NCBI GenBank assembly: GCA_032718475.1
Contig: JAUCBJ010000653.1
Coordinates: forward strand, 1 to 45,912
Origin: Nemertoderma westbladi
Taxonomy: Eukaryota; Xenacoelomorpha; Nemertodermatida; Nemertodermatidae
Direction: 5' to 3'
DNA length: 45,912 nucleotides
Shown: in pieces, positions 1 to 9,860 of the stretch
Position numbering within the stretch: position 1 is the first letter of the stretch
Layout: each line of letters opens with the position of its first letter
The notes under the pieces: model-generated
What the model was told of the DNA's origin: nothing
The model's input: only the letters and a program-made list of their open reading frames with translations
Databases searched by the model: none
Position numbers and translations under genes: made by a program

Positions 1-255
1 ATTCCCGGCTTGCGCCCCGGTGGCTATATTATATATTCAATATATAGAGGTCTCAAATAATAAAAGTATATATAAAATGGTCATACACACAAATATATAA
101 GAAAAAATTTTATTACAAGAACCATCTCAAAGAAAGAGAAACACAATTACAGCATATTCAATACAAATTAAAAATATTGTGTCGTCCTTAATATTAATCC
201 TTCAAAACCTGGAGGTCTCTCCGAGACGTAAAGCACCCCCCCCCCCCCCTTAAAG
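1..255 (-). other. 3' untranslated region of the LINE, with poly-G tract and AATAAA
   Basis: This is downstream of the ORF2 stop on the minus strand. It starts with a homopolymer tract (about 15 C on the plus strand near 234-248) and contains a possible AATAAA signal on the minus strand at 114-109. The rest is AT-rich, and no simple-repeat or poly-A tail is seen before the window edge. Confidence 0.5.
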
Positions 256-3200
256 TTAAACCCAGTTTTTATCGTAATAATCAAGGATACACAGCCTTTT
301 CAATGATATACTTGTTTCAACATCATTTAGGATGGAGTTTATGAGGATCTTGTTGAACTGATCACGGTAGGTAAATTCTGGATACTGTTGACTTTTTAGA
401 ACTGCTTTAATATCATATCGGTGGCAACAGAGATATGGTAAACTAGGTGTAGTATATTTAAAAGATCCCACTGCATAATCATCATACATATTATCTTTAA
501 TTTGGCTAGTCATGTGCCGAGTTAGCACATGACTAAACAGATAAGTTACTTTTCTGTTATTACAGTTGAAAGCTGCATAAATTGTACGGCAGTATGCATG
601 GTGTACTAAGTTGCCTAGTCCTTGAGAACCAAATAGTAATAATAATGTATTATCAGATACATAATTCCCTACGTGTAAAACACAGCGCATTGCTTTCCTC
701 CAATATTTATCGAGTTCTTCTAACATTGCCAATGGAATAGCGGCAGCTCCATACAAAGCTGATGGGATAAGAATCGCTTTCCATATCATTGTTGTTATAT
801 CTAGTGGTACGGAATCAACTGTCAACCCACGATTTTTCATTATAGATACATTACTCCATATTTTCTTAACAAAGTGGTCTCTGATATTTCGGTTCGTTGC
901 TGGTAATGGAAGACCTAAGAAATTACAAGATTCAGCTGTTGGGATAACTATGCCATCACTTAAGACTAGATTTCCATTATATTCGTTATAACATGATTTT
1001 GTTTTACTTATTACATACCACGACTTCTTAGAGTTTAGAACTAGGTTGTGGGCTGAAAAATATGTTTTGCAGATCGCCATTATCTCATGGATGTCACTCT
1101 TTAGGTTCGCCATAAGAAGTATATCGTCAGCATAACTTATAGCTGGATAAGCTTCTTTGTTAATGTGTAATCCCATACCAGACATTTCAAGCTCGTTAAA
1201 TAAGTCGGATAAATATATATTAAATAAGATGGGAGACAATACCCCACCTTGTCTGACGCCACATTTCAAGTGGATTGACTCCCTAGTAATGTTCCCATTA
1301 ATTGAGATCAGCGCGCACGAGTTTATATAATAGGAATATAACGTTATCAGAATTGATTTATCAATATTTGTATTTTCCAACTTTTCAAACAGTTTTTTGT
1401 AGTTTACTGTGTCAAATGCACTTGTTAGATCAAGAGATACTATATAAACGTTCGAACCTTCCCTGTTAAAGTGCTTGAGTAATTTGTTAGCTAACATGTA
1501 TGGTATATCTGTTCCATGACCAGATTTATATCCCATTTGTAGTGGACTTGTGTCAATTCGTTTTATGTCATCTGCTACCATTATTTCCCAGATTTTCGCC
1601 AGCACGGATATAACGGAGATACCTCTGTAGCTCCCATTTTTATAAATGTCTCGATTTCCACTTTTTAGTTGAGGTAGAAGAAGGCTAGTTGTTAGAACAT
1701 CTGGGAATGACTTTAATCTGTGAATGGTATTGTATAGAGAGGCAAGATAAGAACATAGCTCTTCTGAGAGGCTAGCCCTTAGATGTTCAGAAACTAGGTT
1801 GTGACTATCTGCTGCTTTACCCATGTTCAGTTTGCGGATAGCAGTGTCTACATCGGCTGAGGAAAATGCTTTAATATGTCCCAAGGCATCTGCTGTTGTC
1901 TTCTCATTGGGATGCCAAGTTTGTTCCCCAATTTCCTTTGGATTGAAACATTTATTATAATGGTTTACCAGATTATTCGCATTGACATCTGACATGCTTG
2001 TGTTTCCTTCTGCCTTAAGCAGATTCCAAAACTTAGTGCGATTTGATTTGCAAGAATCTGTTAAGTTACGGATATGCTCCCAGTATGCATTTTGTTCTAA
2101 GCGACTCTTTAGCCTTCTATATTCTAAATCTGCAATTGTCACTTTCTGCCCTGTTTTGTGCAAAGATTTCAGCTTATCTAGTTGCCCCCAATTTGCAGCA
2201 GCTTGTTTAGGAACATATGCAGGTTTAAATTTATGCCTACGTGGGTACACTACGGGTATGTTATCCTTTGCAGCATCATTTAGAACACCAATTAGTGTTT
2301 TTGACATTGAATTTGATGCATTAGCTTCCTCATATTCAGATTCTTTATATTTATGGTTTATATCCCTTAATTTAGTTGTAACACAGTTTTTGTACTCACA
2401 CAACTGGTCTTTCGTTGCTCTTTTGAACATATAAACAGGAGACCTTTTCTTCTTCCAAATATTATTGCTTTGTGTATTGGTAACATTTTCTGATTCATCT
2501 AGTGTGAACGTCACCCATACCGCTGTGTGGTCTGACTTATTAAGTGGCTGTGGGTCAAGAACATTGTTAGTTTCTGTGCAGGCAGAGATATTTACTGATG
2601 TCACTACATGGTCTATTAATGAAGATCGAGTGACTTGTCCAAAAATATTTTTAAATCTGTATGACACCGGTTGGATACCCGATGGCCTTGTTGTATTAAC
2701 TGTTACGAGTCCAAAGGGCTTTATTATATGATCATTAAATACATATTTAAAGTCTCCAGTTTTGGAAGCTTGACTATATAGCATATTGGAAAGAACATTG
2801 CAGTTTATGTCCCCAGCAATAATAATTTCACAGTCTTTTTCTATTGAGTCCTGTAATGATGCACTCAGGCTAGCACAGACTTCGAGGAAGTGTATCCTAT
2901 TTTCAGGATCTCCACAATTGGCAGGCATATATATTCCAAAAAGATCAATATCTTTGGTAAACAGGCCTTTAATTGATAGTCCAACTATGCGATCACTGAC
3001 TGTATGGATTTTTGAGCAATGTTGATAAATTTCTTCTTTGGTAATTATGGCTACTCCCCCTTCCCCACGCACTCTTGTTTTTGTATTTAACATACCATCT
3101 GCTACTGAGTATGAACACTTGTAGCCTTTTGGAAGCCGTTTGTGGTTGAAGTAGTATAGTGATTCTCTGGAACCTAGCCAATGTTCTTGTAACACAAGAA

Positions 3201-3426
3201 TATCTGGATTTTCTGCGAGAACAAGTGAAAAAATATATTCAATGTTTCGTTTGTAACCTTTACAGTTGAAACTTAAGACCTTTAAGTGTCTTGTAGAGTT
3301 TAATTTCTTATTAATTGTTGAACTAGTTGAGTCATCTTTTATACCCTTGCTACTATTGTAATCCGAAATATGGCACTGTTGTGGTATAGCTGTGCAGGGT
3401 GGGAAATTGTATTTAAAAACACTGTC
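256..3426 (-). CDS. LINE ORF2: endonuclease-reverse transcriptase
   Basis: ORF2 would nick target DNA and copy the element RNA into the nick. The N-terminal third is an APE-type endonuclease: an SFNCKGY-type start near 3270, the catalytic GDIN motif, the RSSLIDHV segment, and the terminal SDH near 2535-2505. The reverse transcriptase follows: SYRGISVISVLAKI, then SLDLTSAFDTV with the first catalytic Asp, then GVRQGGVLSPILFN, then YADD at 1135-1124. No RNase H or zinc knuckle is seen at the C-terminus. The first methionine-type start gives 979 aa from 3195, but that would cut off the first strand of the endonuclease fold. The open frame continues up to 3426 without an ATG and overlaps the last 14 nt of ORF1 in the +1 frame. 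Translation by frameshift or reinitiation is therefore more likely than a separate AUG. Confidence 0.88.
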   Translation of the reverse strand, partial: DSVFKYNFPPCTAIPQQCHISDYNSSKGIKDDSTSSTINKKLNSTRHLKVLSFNCKGYKRNIEYIFSLVLAENPDILVLQEHWLGSRESLYYFNHKRLPKGYKCSYSVADGMLNTKTRVRGEGGVAIITKEEIYQHCSKIHTVSDRIVGLSIKGLFTKDIDLFGIYMPANCGDPENRIHFLEVCASLSASLQDSIEKDCEIIIAGDINCNVLSNMLYSQASKTGDFKYVFNDHIIKPFGLVTVNTTRPSGIQPVSYRFKNIFGQVTRSSLIDHVVTSVNISACTETNNVLDPQPLNKSDHTAVWVTFTLDESENVTNTQSNNIWKKKRSPVYMFKRATKDQLCEYKNCVTTKLRDINHKYKESEYEEANASNSMSKTLIGVLNDAAKDNIPVVYPRRHKFKPAYVPKQAAANWGQLDKLKSLHKTGQKVTIADLEYRRLKSRLEQNAYWEHIRNLTDSCKSNRTKFWNLLKAEGNTSMSDVNANNLVNHYNKCFNPKEIGEQTWHPNEKTTADALGHIKAFSSADVDTAIRKLNMGKAADSHNLVSEHLRASLSEELCSYLASLYNTIHRLKSFPDVLTTSLLLPQLKSGNRDIYKNGSYRGISVISVLAKIWEIMVADDIKRIDTSPLQMGYKSGHGTDIPYMLANKLLKHFNREGSNVYIVSLDLTSAFDTVNYKKLFEKLENTNIDKSILITLYSYYINSCALISINGNITRESIHLKCGVRQGGVLSPILFNIYLSDLFNELEMSGMGLHINKEAYPAISYADDILLMANLKSDIHEIMAICKTYFSAHNLVLNSKKSWYVISKTKSCYNEYNGNLVLSDGIVIPTAESCNFLGLPLPATNRNIRDHFVKKIWSNVSIMKNRGLTVDSVPLDITTMIWKAILIPSALYGAAAIPLAMLEELDKYWRKAMRCVLHVGNYVSDNTLLLLFGSQGLGNLVHHAYCRTIYAAFNCNNRKVTYLFSHVLTRHMTSQIKDNMYDDYAVGSFKYTTPSLPYLCCHRYDIKAVLKSQQYPEFTYRDQFNKILINSILNDVETSISLKRLCILDYYDKNWV

Positions 3427-6400
3427 TCAATACACTGTGAATATAATTTTGGTATTGAATATGTTGGTTGTAAGGTGTTGGTAGGCATATTCTTCTGTTG
3501 TTGTGTAGGGAGTTCGATATTTTCAAACAACCATGTGTCATATTAAATTGTCCGTTTGCAGCAGAATATACATCTTCTTTCCTGTGTTGTACATGGTTTA
3601 CTCTACTATGTATGAATAATTTCTTATCATTGCTGTAGAGGTTTGTACTTTGCCCAGGATAGTAATAACAATATTTATTACTATTAATATTATTATTATT
3701 AACTTCTTGCACTTTCACATTTTGGCCAGGCCACATACTCTCTTGTAGATATGTTGTGAGGTCAGCTGCCTCAATTGTTACTTTGGCTTCCTTGAGATAG
3801 CCTCTGTTATTGACCAATACATTAATTGGGTGCTTACCAGTTTGTTGAAAACAGAAGTTAGAGATAATGTGTGAGCTGGAGTTGGCAGGAAGACCAGATA
3901 CTAGTATATACTTCTTAGGAATACTCGATTCAATGTTATTATTACCAGTTTCTTGTACATGATAACTTTTGGGTAGAGATGCCTTACTGGTTTGATGTTT
4001 ATCTCTGTGAGTAGATATTTTACCTATTTTGTCCTTAGTTATTTCTGAGACATTTTCTTTGTTACTCATTTCCTTAAAGCCACTCGATATAGTTCGAAAA
4101 TGTCCCAATAGTTCACTCTGTTGTTTGAGCAAGACACTAAGCTGAGTTTCACAATCTAACTCACCATAACTGTTTGATATTGTTATGTTATTTTTACTCT
4201 CTGTTATGTGTGTCGGTGCTGCTGCTGCTTTCCCTTTGTATGTTTTCCAAGAAGAGCTGCTAGTACTCAATTCTTCAAAAGAGGATGGGTTCTCCACAGA
4301 TGGTGTGACTGGCTGGGGAGTTTGTTCAAGAATTTTAAGAGTTTTGCTCGAGCAATCTTCCATCTCACTTACCTTAGATGGCTGATGATTGGGTGAGGGA
4401 TTTTCTGATTCACTGTCACTGTTAATATTTTGAAAAGCCCTATTCTTTGTATTCTTTTTTCTTGCCTTTGTCTTTAGTTTTTTCCCTTTGCCTCCGTTTA
4501 TCTGTCTTGGTGATTGTTCATCACTGCATTTTATTGACATATTCGAGTCGCATGTTCCAGTGTTATATTCCAACTTCGATTCCAATGTTAAAATTTCAGA
4601 TTTTAGATTTGTACATGTACTACTCAATGATTTTACTTCAAGTTGAAGGTTGGTTACTAAATCTAATAGTTGAAGGAAGCTGAAAGTATCTACGTTTCCT
4701 ATGTTGACTCTCTTTTTAAAATTAGTTGTCAATGCTTTGCTTTCGTATGTCAGAGCAAATTCAGCCACATCCATAGCTAGTTCGTCCACGGATCGTCTCT
4801 TTAGAGTTTTTATGCTTAGCCCTGTTGTCTCTCCTACTATTTCTTGTAGAATGTCATTGAATAGAAGCTTCTGAAACTGTGTGAGGCGATCCATTCCAAG
4901 TGGTGTTAGTGATCTTGCAAAAGTTTCTCTGGGATTATGGATTAAGTGTAATGATTTTACAACATTTATAAAATCTTCAGAGGATTTTACTAAATCAAAA
5001 TCGTTCCATGTTGATTCAATAGTTGGCAGAACTCTAAGGTGCGAGCTTGTTGTCTTTAATATAGGTTCTGCTAAATGGCACCTATTATTATTATTGTTTA
5101 CTTCATTCTGCTTATTTGAGGAAGTACCATTATTGCTCTCATAATCAAAGCATGACAAATTGTGTATTCCTTGACGATTTGCAGGAAGGATATTTTTGAT
5201 ATCAGAGTGTGGGATAGTGGCAGATGAGACAATTAGTCGATAGTGGTTGTTATGTATATCAGGGAAACAAATAATGTGGCTGGATGAGATGCAGCAGTTG
5301 CTGGTAATATATCGTATTGCTGCAGAAATATCGAATGTAGATTGATGTAACTTTTTACAAAGTTCTATTGGTATGGTGACAATTTCTGGAAACTGCCTTT
5401 CAAGTATAACAAAAAAGCTATCTATTATGCTGTCAACTACATAAGTGGAAGTCTGGAGGGTTTTTAAGTCTTCTCTATCTGGAGGTATATATAGCCTATG
5501 TCCTTGCCTTCTAGGCTTTGTAATTGCTTTAACGATGTCTGCTGCATCACAGCCAGCTAGTTTATCTGGAAAGAAACTTATAATTTCTTCCATCTGTGAA
5601 AGAGTTGTATTCTTATCACTGAAACTTTTGGTAGTTTCGCCATGGTTGGTAAGTGTATTTGGAGAAGTGTTTGCATTTATGTTGGAAGATATGGGTGTGC
5701 AACTAGATAAATATATAGTTGGTGGTCCCAATGCAGCTTTAATAGCCGGTTCTTCACTATGGGGCTTTTCGATATGAGAATCTAACCAGTTTGAATTATA
5801 TTGTTTGGAAGTGGGCCTATCCTGGTTTATAATATGTCCGTTGTTATTGGCAGTAGCATCACTTTGAAGCCAGTTGAGCAGAGTTCCTTGTATCATGTTT
5901 ATGTTTGTGGCCTTGGGTTTATGATTGTTAATGTGGTGTTCATTTGCCTCATTGCAGCTAGATATCCTTTTCATCCAAACACCATCATCACTGAGATCCT
6001 CAACAATGACCCGCTCAGCATTAATTTTGTTAATACCCCTTTGCTCATCAACTATCTTATCCCCATCTAAACCAACATTTAAGTCGCTTATATACTCTTT
6101 TGGAGCTGAGTGGGTGTCGATGTCTCGTTGAAAGGAAGGCTGGAAGACTGGGCTGTCAACATTAAGTTTAGTGATGGATGAGTGTGAGTGTACGTCAGGG
6201 ATAGTCTTGTTACGGTTTTGAGGTGTACGTGTACATGTGTGTGTGTTAGAACTATTGCATATTGAAAAGTCACCAACTAACCCATTGTTGTTCTCCCAGT
6301 TTTGTGAGTTTTGATAGTTGGAAGTTGATCCACTTTCTGAGTTTCCTCGGGTTGGGTCATAGGCTGTATGGATGCCCGGGCCTACCCAACCCGGGGTCAC

Positions 6401-8350
6401 TGGGGGATTGGATGGCTGTACTGTGCAGATCCCCTCAGCGGGGAGGTTCAGGATCGTAATCGACTCAGAGTGAGGGGAATGTTCCGAATCCTCCATCCGT
6501 TGACTCCGATTCTTGGTCGACTCATTACAATTATCCCAGAGCCACACAACCTCGACAGGAAGGCTCTGTACCACAGTCGACTCAGCATTGTAATCATCCC
6601 GGATTCCCACGGACCCACTACAGTTCGGAGTTGACCCGGCATTGTTATCGTTTAGGATTCCCGCAATCCCGCTACAGTTCGTAGGCGACCTGGCGTTGTT
6701 ATCATCCCGGATTCCCGCAAACTCGCTGCAGATCGCAGTCGACCCGGCGTTGTTATCATCCCGGATTCCCGCAAACTCGCTGCAGATCGCAGTCGACCCG
6801 GCGTTGTTATCGTCTCGGATTCCCGCAAACTCGCTACGGATCGCAGTCGACCCGGCGTTGTTATCATCCCGGATTCCCGTAAACTCGCTACGGATCGCAG
6901 TCAACCCGGCGTTGTTATCATCCCGGATTCCCGCAAACTCGCTACGGATCGCAGTCGACCCGGCGTTTTTATCATCTCGGATTCCCGCAAACTCGCTACG
7001 GATCGCAGTCGACCCGGCGTTGTTGTCATCCCAGATTCCCGCAAACTCGCTACGGATCGCAGTCGACCCGGCGTTTTTATCATCTCGGATTCCCGCAAAC
7101 TCGCTACGGATCGCAGTCGACCCGGCGTTGTTATCATCCCGGATTCCCGTAAACTCGCTACGGATCGCAGTCAACCCGGCGTTGTTATCGTCTCGGATTC
7201 CCGCAAACTCGCTACGGATCGCAGTCGACCCGGCGTTGTTATCATCCCGGATTCCCGTAAACTCGCTACGGATCGCAGTCAACCCGGCGTTGTTATCATC
7301 CCGGATTCCCGCAAACTCGCTACGGATCGCAGTCGACCCGGCGTTTTTATCATCTCGGATTCCCGCAAACTCGCTACGGATCGCAGTCGACCCGGCGTTG
7401 TTGTCATCCCAGATTCCCGCAAACTCGCTACGGATCGCAGTCGACCCGGCGTTTTTATCATCCCGGATTCCCGCAAACTCGCTGCAGATCGCAGTCGACC
7501 CGGCGTTGTTATCATCCCGGATTCCCGTAAACTCGCTACGGATCGCAGTCGACCCGGCGTTGTTATTATCCCGGATTCCCGTAAACTCGCTACGGATAGC
7601 AGTCGACCCGGCGTTGTTATCATCCCGGATTCCCCCAAACTCGCTACGGATCGCAGTCGACCCGGCGTTGTTATCATCCCGGATTCCCGCAAACTCGTTA
7701 CGGATCGCAGTCGACCCGGCGTTGTTATCATCCCGGATTCCCGCAAACTCGCTACGGATCGCAGTCGACCCGGCGTTGTTATCATCCCGGATTCCCGTAA
7801 ACTCGCTACGGATCGCAGTCGACCCGGCGTTGTTATCATCCCGGATTCCCGCAAACTCGTTACGGATCGCAGTCGACCCGGCGTTGTTATCATCCCGGAT
7901 TCCCGTAAACTCGCTACGGATCGCAGTCGACCCGGCGTTGTTATTATCCCGGATTCCCGTAAACTCGCTACGGATAGCAGTCGACCCGGCGTTGTTATCA
8001 TCCCGGATTCCCGCAAACTCGCTACGGATCGCAGTCGACCCGGCGTTGTTATCATCCCGGATTCCCACAAACTCGCTACGGTTTGTAGTCGACCCGGTGT
8101 TGTTATCGTCTCGGATTCCCACAAACTCGCTACGGTTTGTAGTCGACCCGGTGTTGTTATCATCCCAGATTCCTGCAGCTCCGCGGTTTATAACATGGTC
8201 ATTGTCAAAAATGTCAGGATACCCTAGTCCTTTGTTTACGAGGCGCTCAGCTCGGAGAAGGAGTTCATGACGACTTCCCATTGTGGGTGCATCGCATTTG
8301 GAGAGGAACTTTTTAAGTCGCACTGTAGTCATTTTTCGGACTTTCTCCAT
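3413..8350 (-). CDS. LINE ORF1 protein with SAP-like, tandem-repeat, coiled-coil and RRM-like parts
   Basis: This is a 1645-aa protein, far longer than usual LINE ORF1 proteins, which typically bind the element RNA. Residues about 7-45 look like a SAP DNA/RNA-binding helix pair (conserved Leu pattern, G-x-R-x-E-L-L). Residues 60-599 are about 30 tandem copies of an 18-aa unit of the type GIRDDNNAGSTAIRSEFA. A low-complexity Asn/Ser-rich stretch follows. Residues about 1220-1265 form a Leu-rich heptad segment (coiled coil). Residues about 1478-1545 (KYILVSGLPANSS onward) resemble an RRM-like fold, as seen in other ORF1 proteins. The start is the first ATG of the frame; a second Met lies six codons on. 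The stop overlaps the beginning of ORF2. The domain calls are pattern-based and none was tested. Confidence 0.75.
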   Translation of the reverse strand: MEKVRKMTTVRLKKFLSKCDAPTMGSRHELLLRAERLVNKGLGYPDIFDNDHVINRGAAGIWDDNNTGSTTNRSEFVGIRDDNNTGSTTNRSEFVGIRDDNNAGSTAIRSEFAGIRDDNNAGSTAIRSEFTGIRDNNNAGSTAIRSEFTGIRDDNNAGSTAIRNEFAGIRDDNNAGSTAIRSEFTGIRDDNNAGSTAIRSEFAGIRDDNNAGSTAIRNEFAGIRDDNNAGSTAIRSEFGGIRDDNNAGSTAIRSEFTGIRDNNNAGSTAIRSEFTGIRDDNNAGSTAICSEFAGIRDDKNAGSTAIRSEFAGIWDDNNAGSTAIRSEFAGIRDDKNAGSTAIRSEFAGIRDDNNAGLTAIRSEFTGIRDDNNAGSTAIRSEFAGIRDDNNAGLTAIRSEFTGIRDDNNAGSTAIRSEFAGIRDDKNAGSTAIRSEFAGIWDDNNAGSTAIRSEFAGIRDDKNAGSTAIRSEFAGIRDDNNAGLTAIRSEFTGIRDDNNAGSTAIRSEFAGIRDDNNAGSTAICSEFAGIRDDNNAGSTAICSEFAGIRDDNNARSPTNCSGIAGILNDNNAGSTPNCSGSVGIRDDYNAESTVVQSLPVEVVWLWDNCNESTKNRSQRMEDSEHSPHSESITILNLPAEGICTVQPSNPPVTPGWVGPGIHTAYDPTRGNSESGSTSNYQNSQNWENNNGLVGDFSICNSSNTHTCTRTPQNRNKTIPDVHSHSSITKLNVDSPVFQPSFQRDIDTHSAPKEYISDLNVGLDGDKIVDEQRGINKINAERVIVEDLSDDGVWMKRISSCNEANEHHINNHKPKATNINMIQGTLLNWLQSDATANNNGHIINQDRPTSKQYNSNWLDSHIEKPHSEEPAIKAALGPPTIYLSSCTPISSNINANTSPNTLTNHGETTKSFSDKNTTLSQMEEIISFFPDKLAGCDAADIVKAITKPRRQGHRLYIPPDREDLKTLQTSTYVVDSIIDSFFVILERQFPEIVTIPIELCKKLHQSTFDISAAIRYITSNCCISSSHIICFPDIHNNHYRLIVSSATIPHSDIKNILPANRQGIHNLSCFDYESNNGTSSNKQNEVNNNNNRCHLAEPILKTTSSHLRVLPTIESTWNDFDLVKSSEDFINVVKSLHLIHNPRETFARSLTPLGMDRLTQFQKLLFNDILQEIVGETTGLSIKTLKRRSVDELAMDVAEFALTYESKALTTNFKKRVNIGNVDTFSFLQLLDLVTNLQLEVKSLSSTCTNLKSEILTLESKLEYNTGTCDSNMSIKCSDEQSPRQINGGKGKKLKTKARKKNTKNRAFQNINSDSESENPSPNHQPSKVSEMEDCSSKTLKILEQTPQPVTPSVENPSSFEELSTSSSSWKTYKGKAAAAPTHITESKNNITISNSYGELDCETQLSVLLKQQSELLGHFRTISSGFKEMSNKENVSEITKDKIGKISTHRDKHQTSKASLPKSYHVQETGNNNIESSIPKKYILVSGLPANSSSHIISNFCFQQTGKHPINVLVNNRGYLKEAKVTIEAADLTTYLQESMWPGQNVKVQEVNNNNINSNKYCYYYPGQSTNLYSNDKKLFIHSRVNHVQHRKEDVYSAANGQFNMTHGCLKISNSLHNNRRICLPTPYNQHIQYQNYIHSVLRQCF
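6554..8173 (-). repeat. 54-bp coding minisatellite inside LINE ORF1, about 30 units
   Basis: The unit is 54 bp, or 18 codons, so copy-number change never breaks ORF1. The central copies differ at only a few sites (Ala/Thr/Gly at one position, Arg/Cys/Asn at others) and show higher-order patterns: blocks of about seven units (copies 14-18 and 21-25) recur almost unchanged, which suggests recent block duplication. The edge copies are more diverged. Because the period is a multiple of three, the opposite strand is also open (6642-8270 plus) and this is a shadow. Confidence 0.93.
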
Positions 8351-8399
8351 TATCTTTAGATGATCCTCGCAGCAGTGAAAACCCTCTTCCTTAGTTCAC

Positions 8400-8506
8400 G
8401 TTTTCAGGTGTTTTCCAAGTCCGACCATTTAATAAATTATATAACAATTCATAAAAGTTTTGTCAAATTTTTCAATAAATTTTAAATTTTAAATTTTAAA
8501 GTTACT
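8400..8506. other. AT-rich spacer between LINE and palindromic satellite
   Basis: Includes short TTTTAAA-type repeats near 8475-8500. No gene is seen. Confidence 0.4.
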
Positions 8507-8925
8507 TCAGAAACAACTCGTGCGCACGACTTGTTACTTCAGAAACAACTCGTACGCACGACTTGTTTTGCTAAAACATCTCGTGCGCACCACTTGTTAC
8601 TTCAGAAACAACTCGTGCGCACGACTTGTTCCTTCAGAAACAACTCGTGCGCACGAGTTGTTTTAGCAAAACAAGTCGTGCGCACGTGTTGTTTCTGAAG
8701 TAACAAGTCGTGCGCACGACTTGTTTTAGCAAAACAAGTCGTGCGTACGAGTTGTTTTAGCAAAACAAGTCGTGCGCACGACTTGTTTTAGCAAAACAAG
8801 TCATGCGCACGAGTTGTTTTAGCAAAACAAGTCGTGCGCACGAGTTGTTTCTGAAGTAACAAGTCGTGCGCACTAGTTGTTTCTGAAGTAACAAGTCGTG
8901 CGCATGACTTGTTTTAGCAAAAAAA
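8507..8925. repeat. Palindromic 32-bp satellite, about 13 units
   Basis: Each unit has a near-perfect palindromic core of about 20-24 bp (AACAAGTCGTGCGCACGACT type, centred on TGCGCA). The cores are joined by one of two linkers, ACTTCAGA-like or TTTAGCAAAA-like. The linkers appear in one orientation before about 8650 and in the reverse complement after it. The whole block is therefore also an inverted repeat centred on the core at 8641-8660. It could extrude as many small hairpins or one large one. Confidence 0.9.
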
Positions 8926-8978
8926 AAATTCGTTGTTGGCCCTTCAGTGCCACCAAAAGTAAAACATTTTTGGTGGAA

Positions 8979-9445
8979 TTTCTCAAATTTTACTGCAATT
9001 ATTGAAAGAGCATCGGTGTAGAAAAGGTTTGCAAGTAATTTGAGCAAAATCCATTCACACACTCATAAGTTATTGCAACTTTAGTGTCTGCGCGGCGTAC
9101 CCCTAAACGGACTCAATATCCAATATTGGTTTATGTACAGTAGTTAAGCGGCTCTCTAGTTACGTAACAAATATTCGAGAACACTAAATTATTTTAACAT
9201 TGAGTAAGAAGGCAACATCAGGTGTTGAAGAGTACAATAATATGAATCGCAGTAACTATGGAAGCAATAGTAAAATACTACAGTTAAATTAATTTTGTAA
9301 CACTACTGTACTGTAGAATATCGCTATGATTTATTAGAGAATTTAGCAACAAACAAGTACCAATTTAAGAATAAAATTACATATTACATGGGAAAAAAAC
9401 GTAGAACATTTTTTTTTCAATATTCTCTCAACCCTTTATTAACCT
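8979..9445. repeat. Interspersed repeat, copy A
   Basis: This stretch aligns by eye with 15424-16360 over most of its length. Shared blocks include AATCCATTCACACACT, CAACTTTAGTGTCTGC, GTTAAGCGGCT, AACATTGAG and TTACATGGGAAA. Copy A lacks the SINE found in copy B and lacks half of the hairpin at copy B's far end. No coding capacity is recognised. It probably belongs to a non-autonomous element whose ends I cannot define. Confidence 0.7.
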
Positions 9446-9512
9446 CGCTGTCACTCGGTAAATAAAATGCCTAATAAATAAAAAAAAGTTCTACTTTTTT
9501 TCCCATGTAATA
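9384..9512. repeat. Short inverted repeat around TTACATGGGAAAAAAA
   Basis: A 36-bp arm at 9384-9419 matches, as reverse complement, the stretch 9477-9512, with a spacer of about 57 bp. It could mark the end of a fold-back element next to copy A. Confidence 0.6.
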
Positions 9513-9596
9513 AATAATTATATCAACCCCGCGAAAAACAATTATCATCCGGATAAAAAACTTTTTGCTTGGGTGAAAAACCATTTTTTGTTTATT

Positions 9597-9764
9597 ATAC
9601 ATACAATATTGCAATGTTCTAGAGTTAATATACATACAATATTGTAATGTTCTCGAGTTAATATACATACAATATTGTAATGTTCTCGAGTTAATATACA
9701 TACAATATTGTAATGTTCTCGAGTTAATATACATACAATATTGCAATGTTCTAGAGTTAATATA
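9597..9764. repeat. 33-bp tandem repeat, 5 units
   Basis: The unit contains ATACATACAATATTG followed by AATGTTCTCGAGTTA. Units one and five carry CTAGAG and the central three carry CTCGAG. The 33-bp period leaves a frame open on the minus strand, but nothing suggests it is a gene. Confidence 0.9.
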
Positions 9765-9806
9765 CGGAAATAATAACCTCACTGTAAAAAAAATTGATGT
9801 TCACCA

Positions 9807-9830
9807 CTACTACTACTACTACTACTACTA
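9807..9830. repeat. (CTA)8 microsatellite, 3' tail of the retroelement
   Basis: Eight CTA triplets, reading as TAG on the element strand. They abut the left target duplication, so they are the element tail and not an independent microsatellite. Confidence 0.9.
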
Positions 9831-9860
9831 GGATCGGCATGCTGCATTGCAGCTGCATTT

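Larger units (their letters stand above)
1..8400 (-). mobile_element. Non-LTR (LINE-type) retrotransposon, nearly complete, two ORFs
   Basis: The element runs on the minus strand: a short 5' leader near 8350-8400, ORF1 (8350 to 3413), ORF2 (3426 to 256) and a 3' untranslated part from 255 down to the window edge. ORF2 carries an APE-type endonuclease and a reverse transcriptase with the YADD box, and I see no RNase H domain; this is the architecture of the CR1/L2/Jockey type of LINE. Both ORFs are free of internal stops, so this copy may be recent. The 3' end lies at or beyond position 1, so the tail and target duplication cannot be checked. The clade is not assigned. The 5' end is estimated only from where ORF1 starts. 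Confidence 0.85.

Noticed and set aside
6642-8270. A 542-aa plus-strand open frame across the 54-bp array
   Set aside because: It is the antisense of the repeats in LINE ORF1. The period is a multiple of three, so one stop-free unit opens the whole frame. It has no domain outside the array.
9471-9782. 103-aa frame with YINSRTLQYCM repeats
   Set aside because: Product of the 33-bp tandem repeat.
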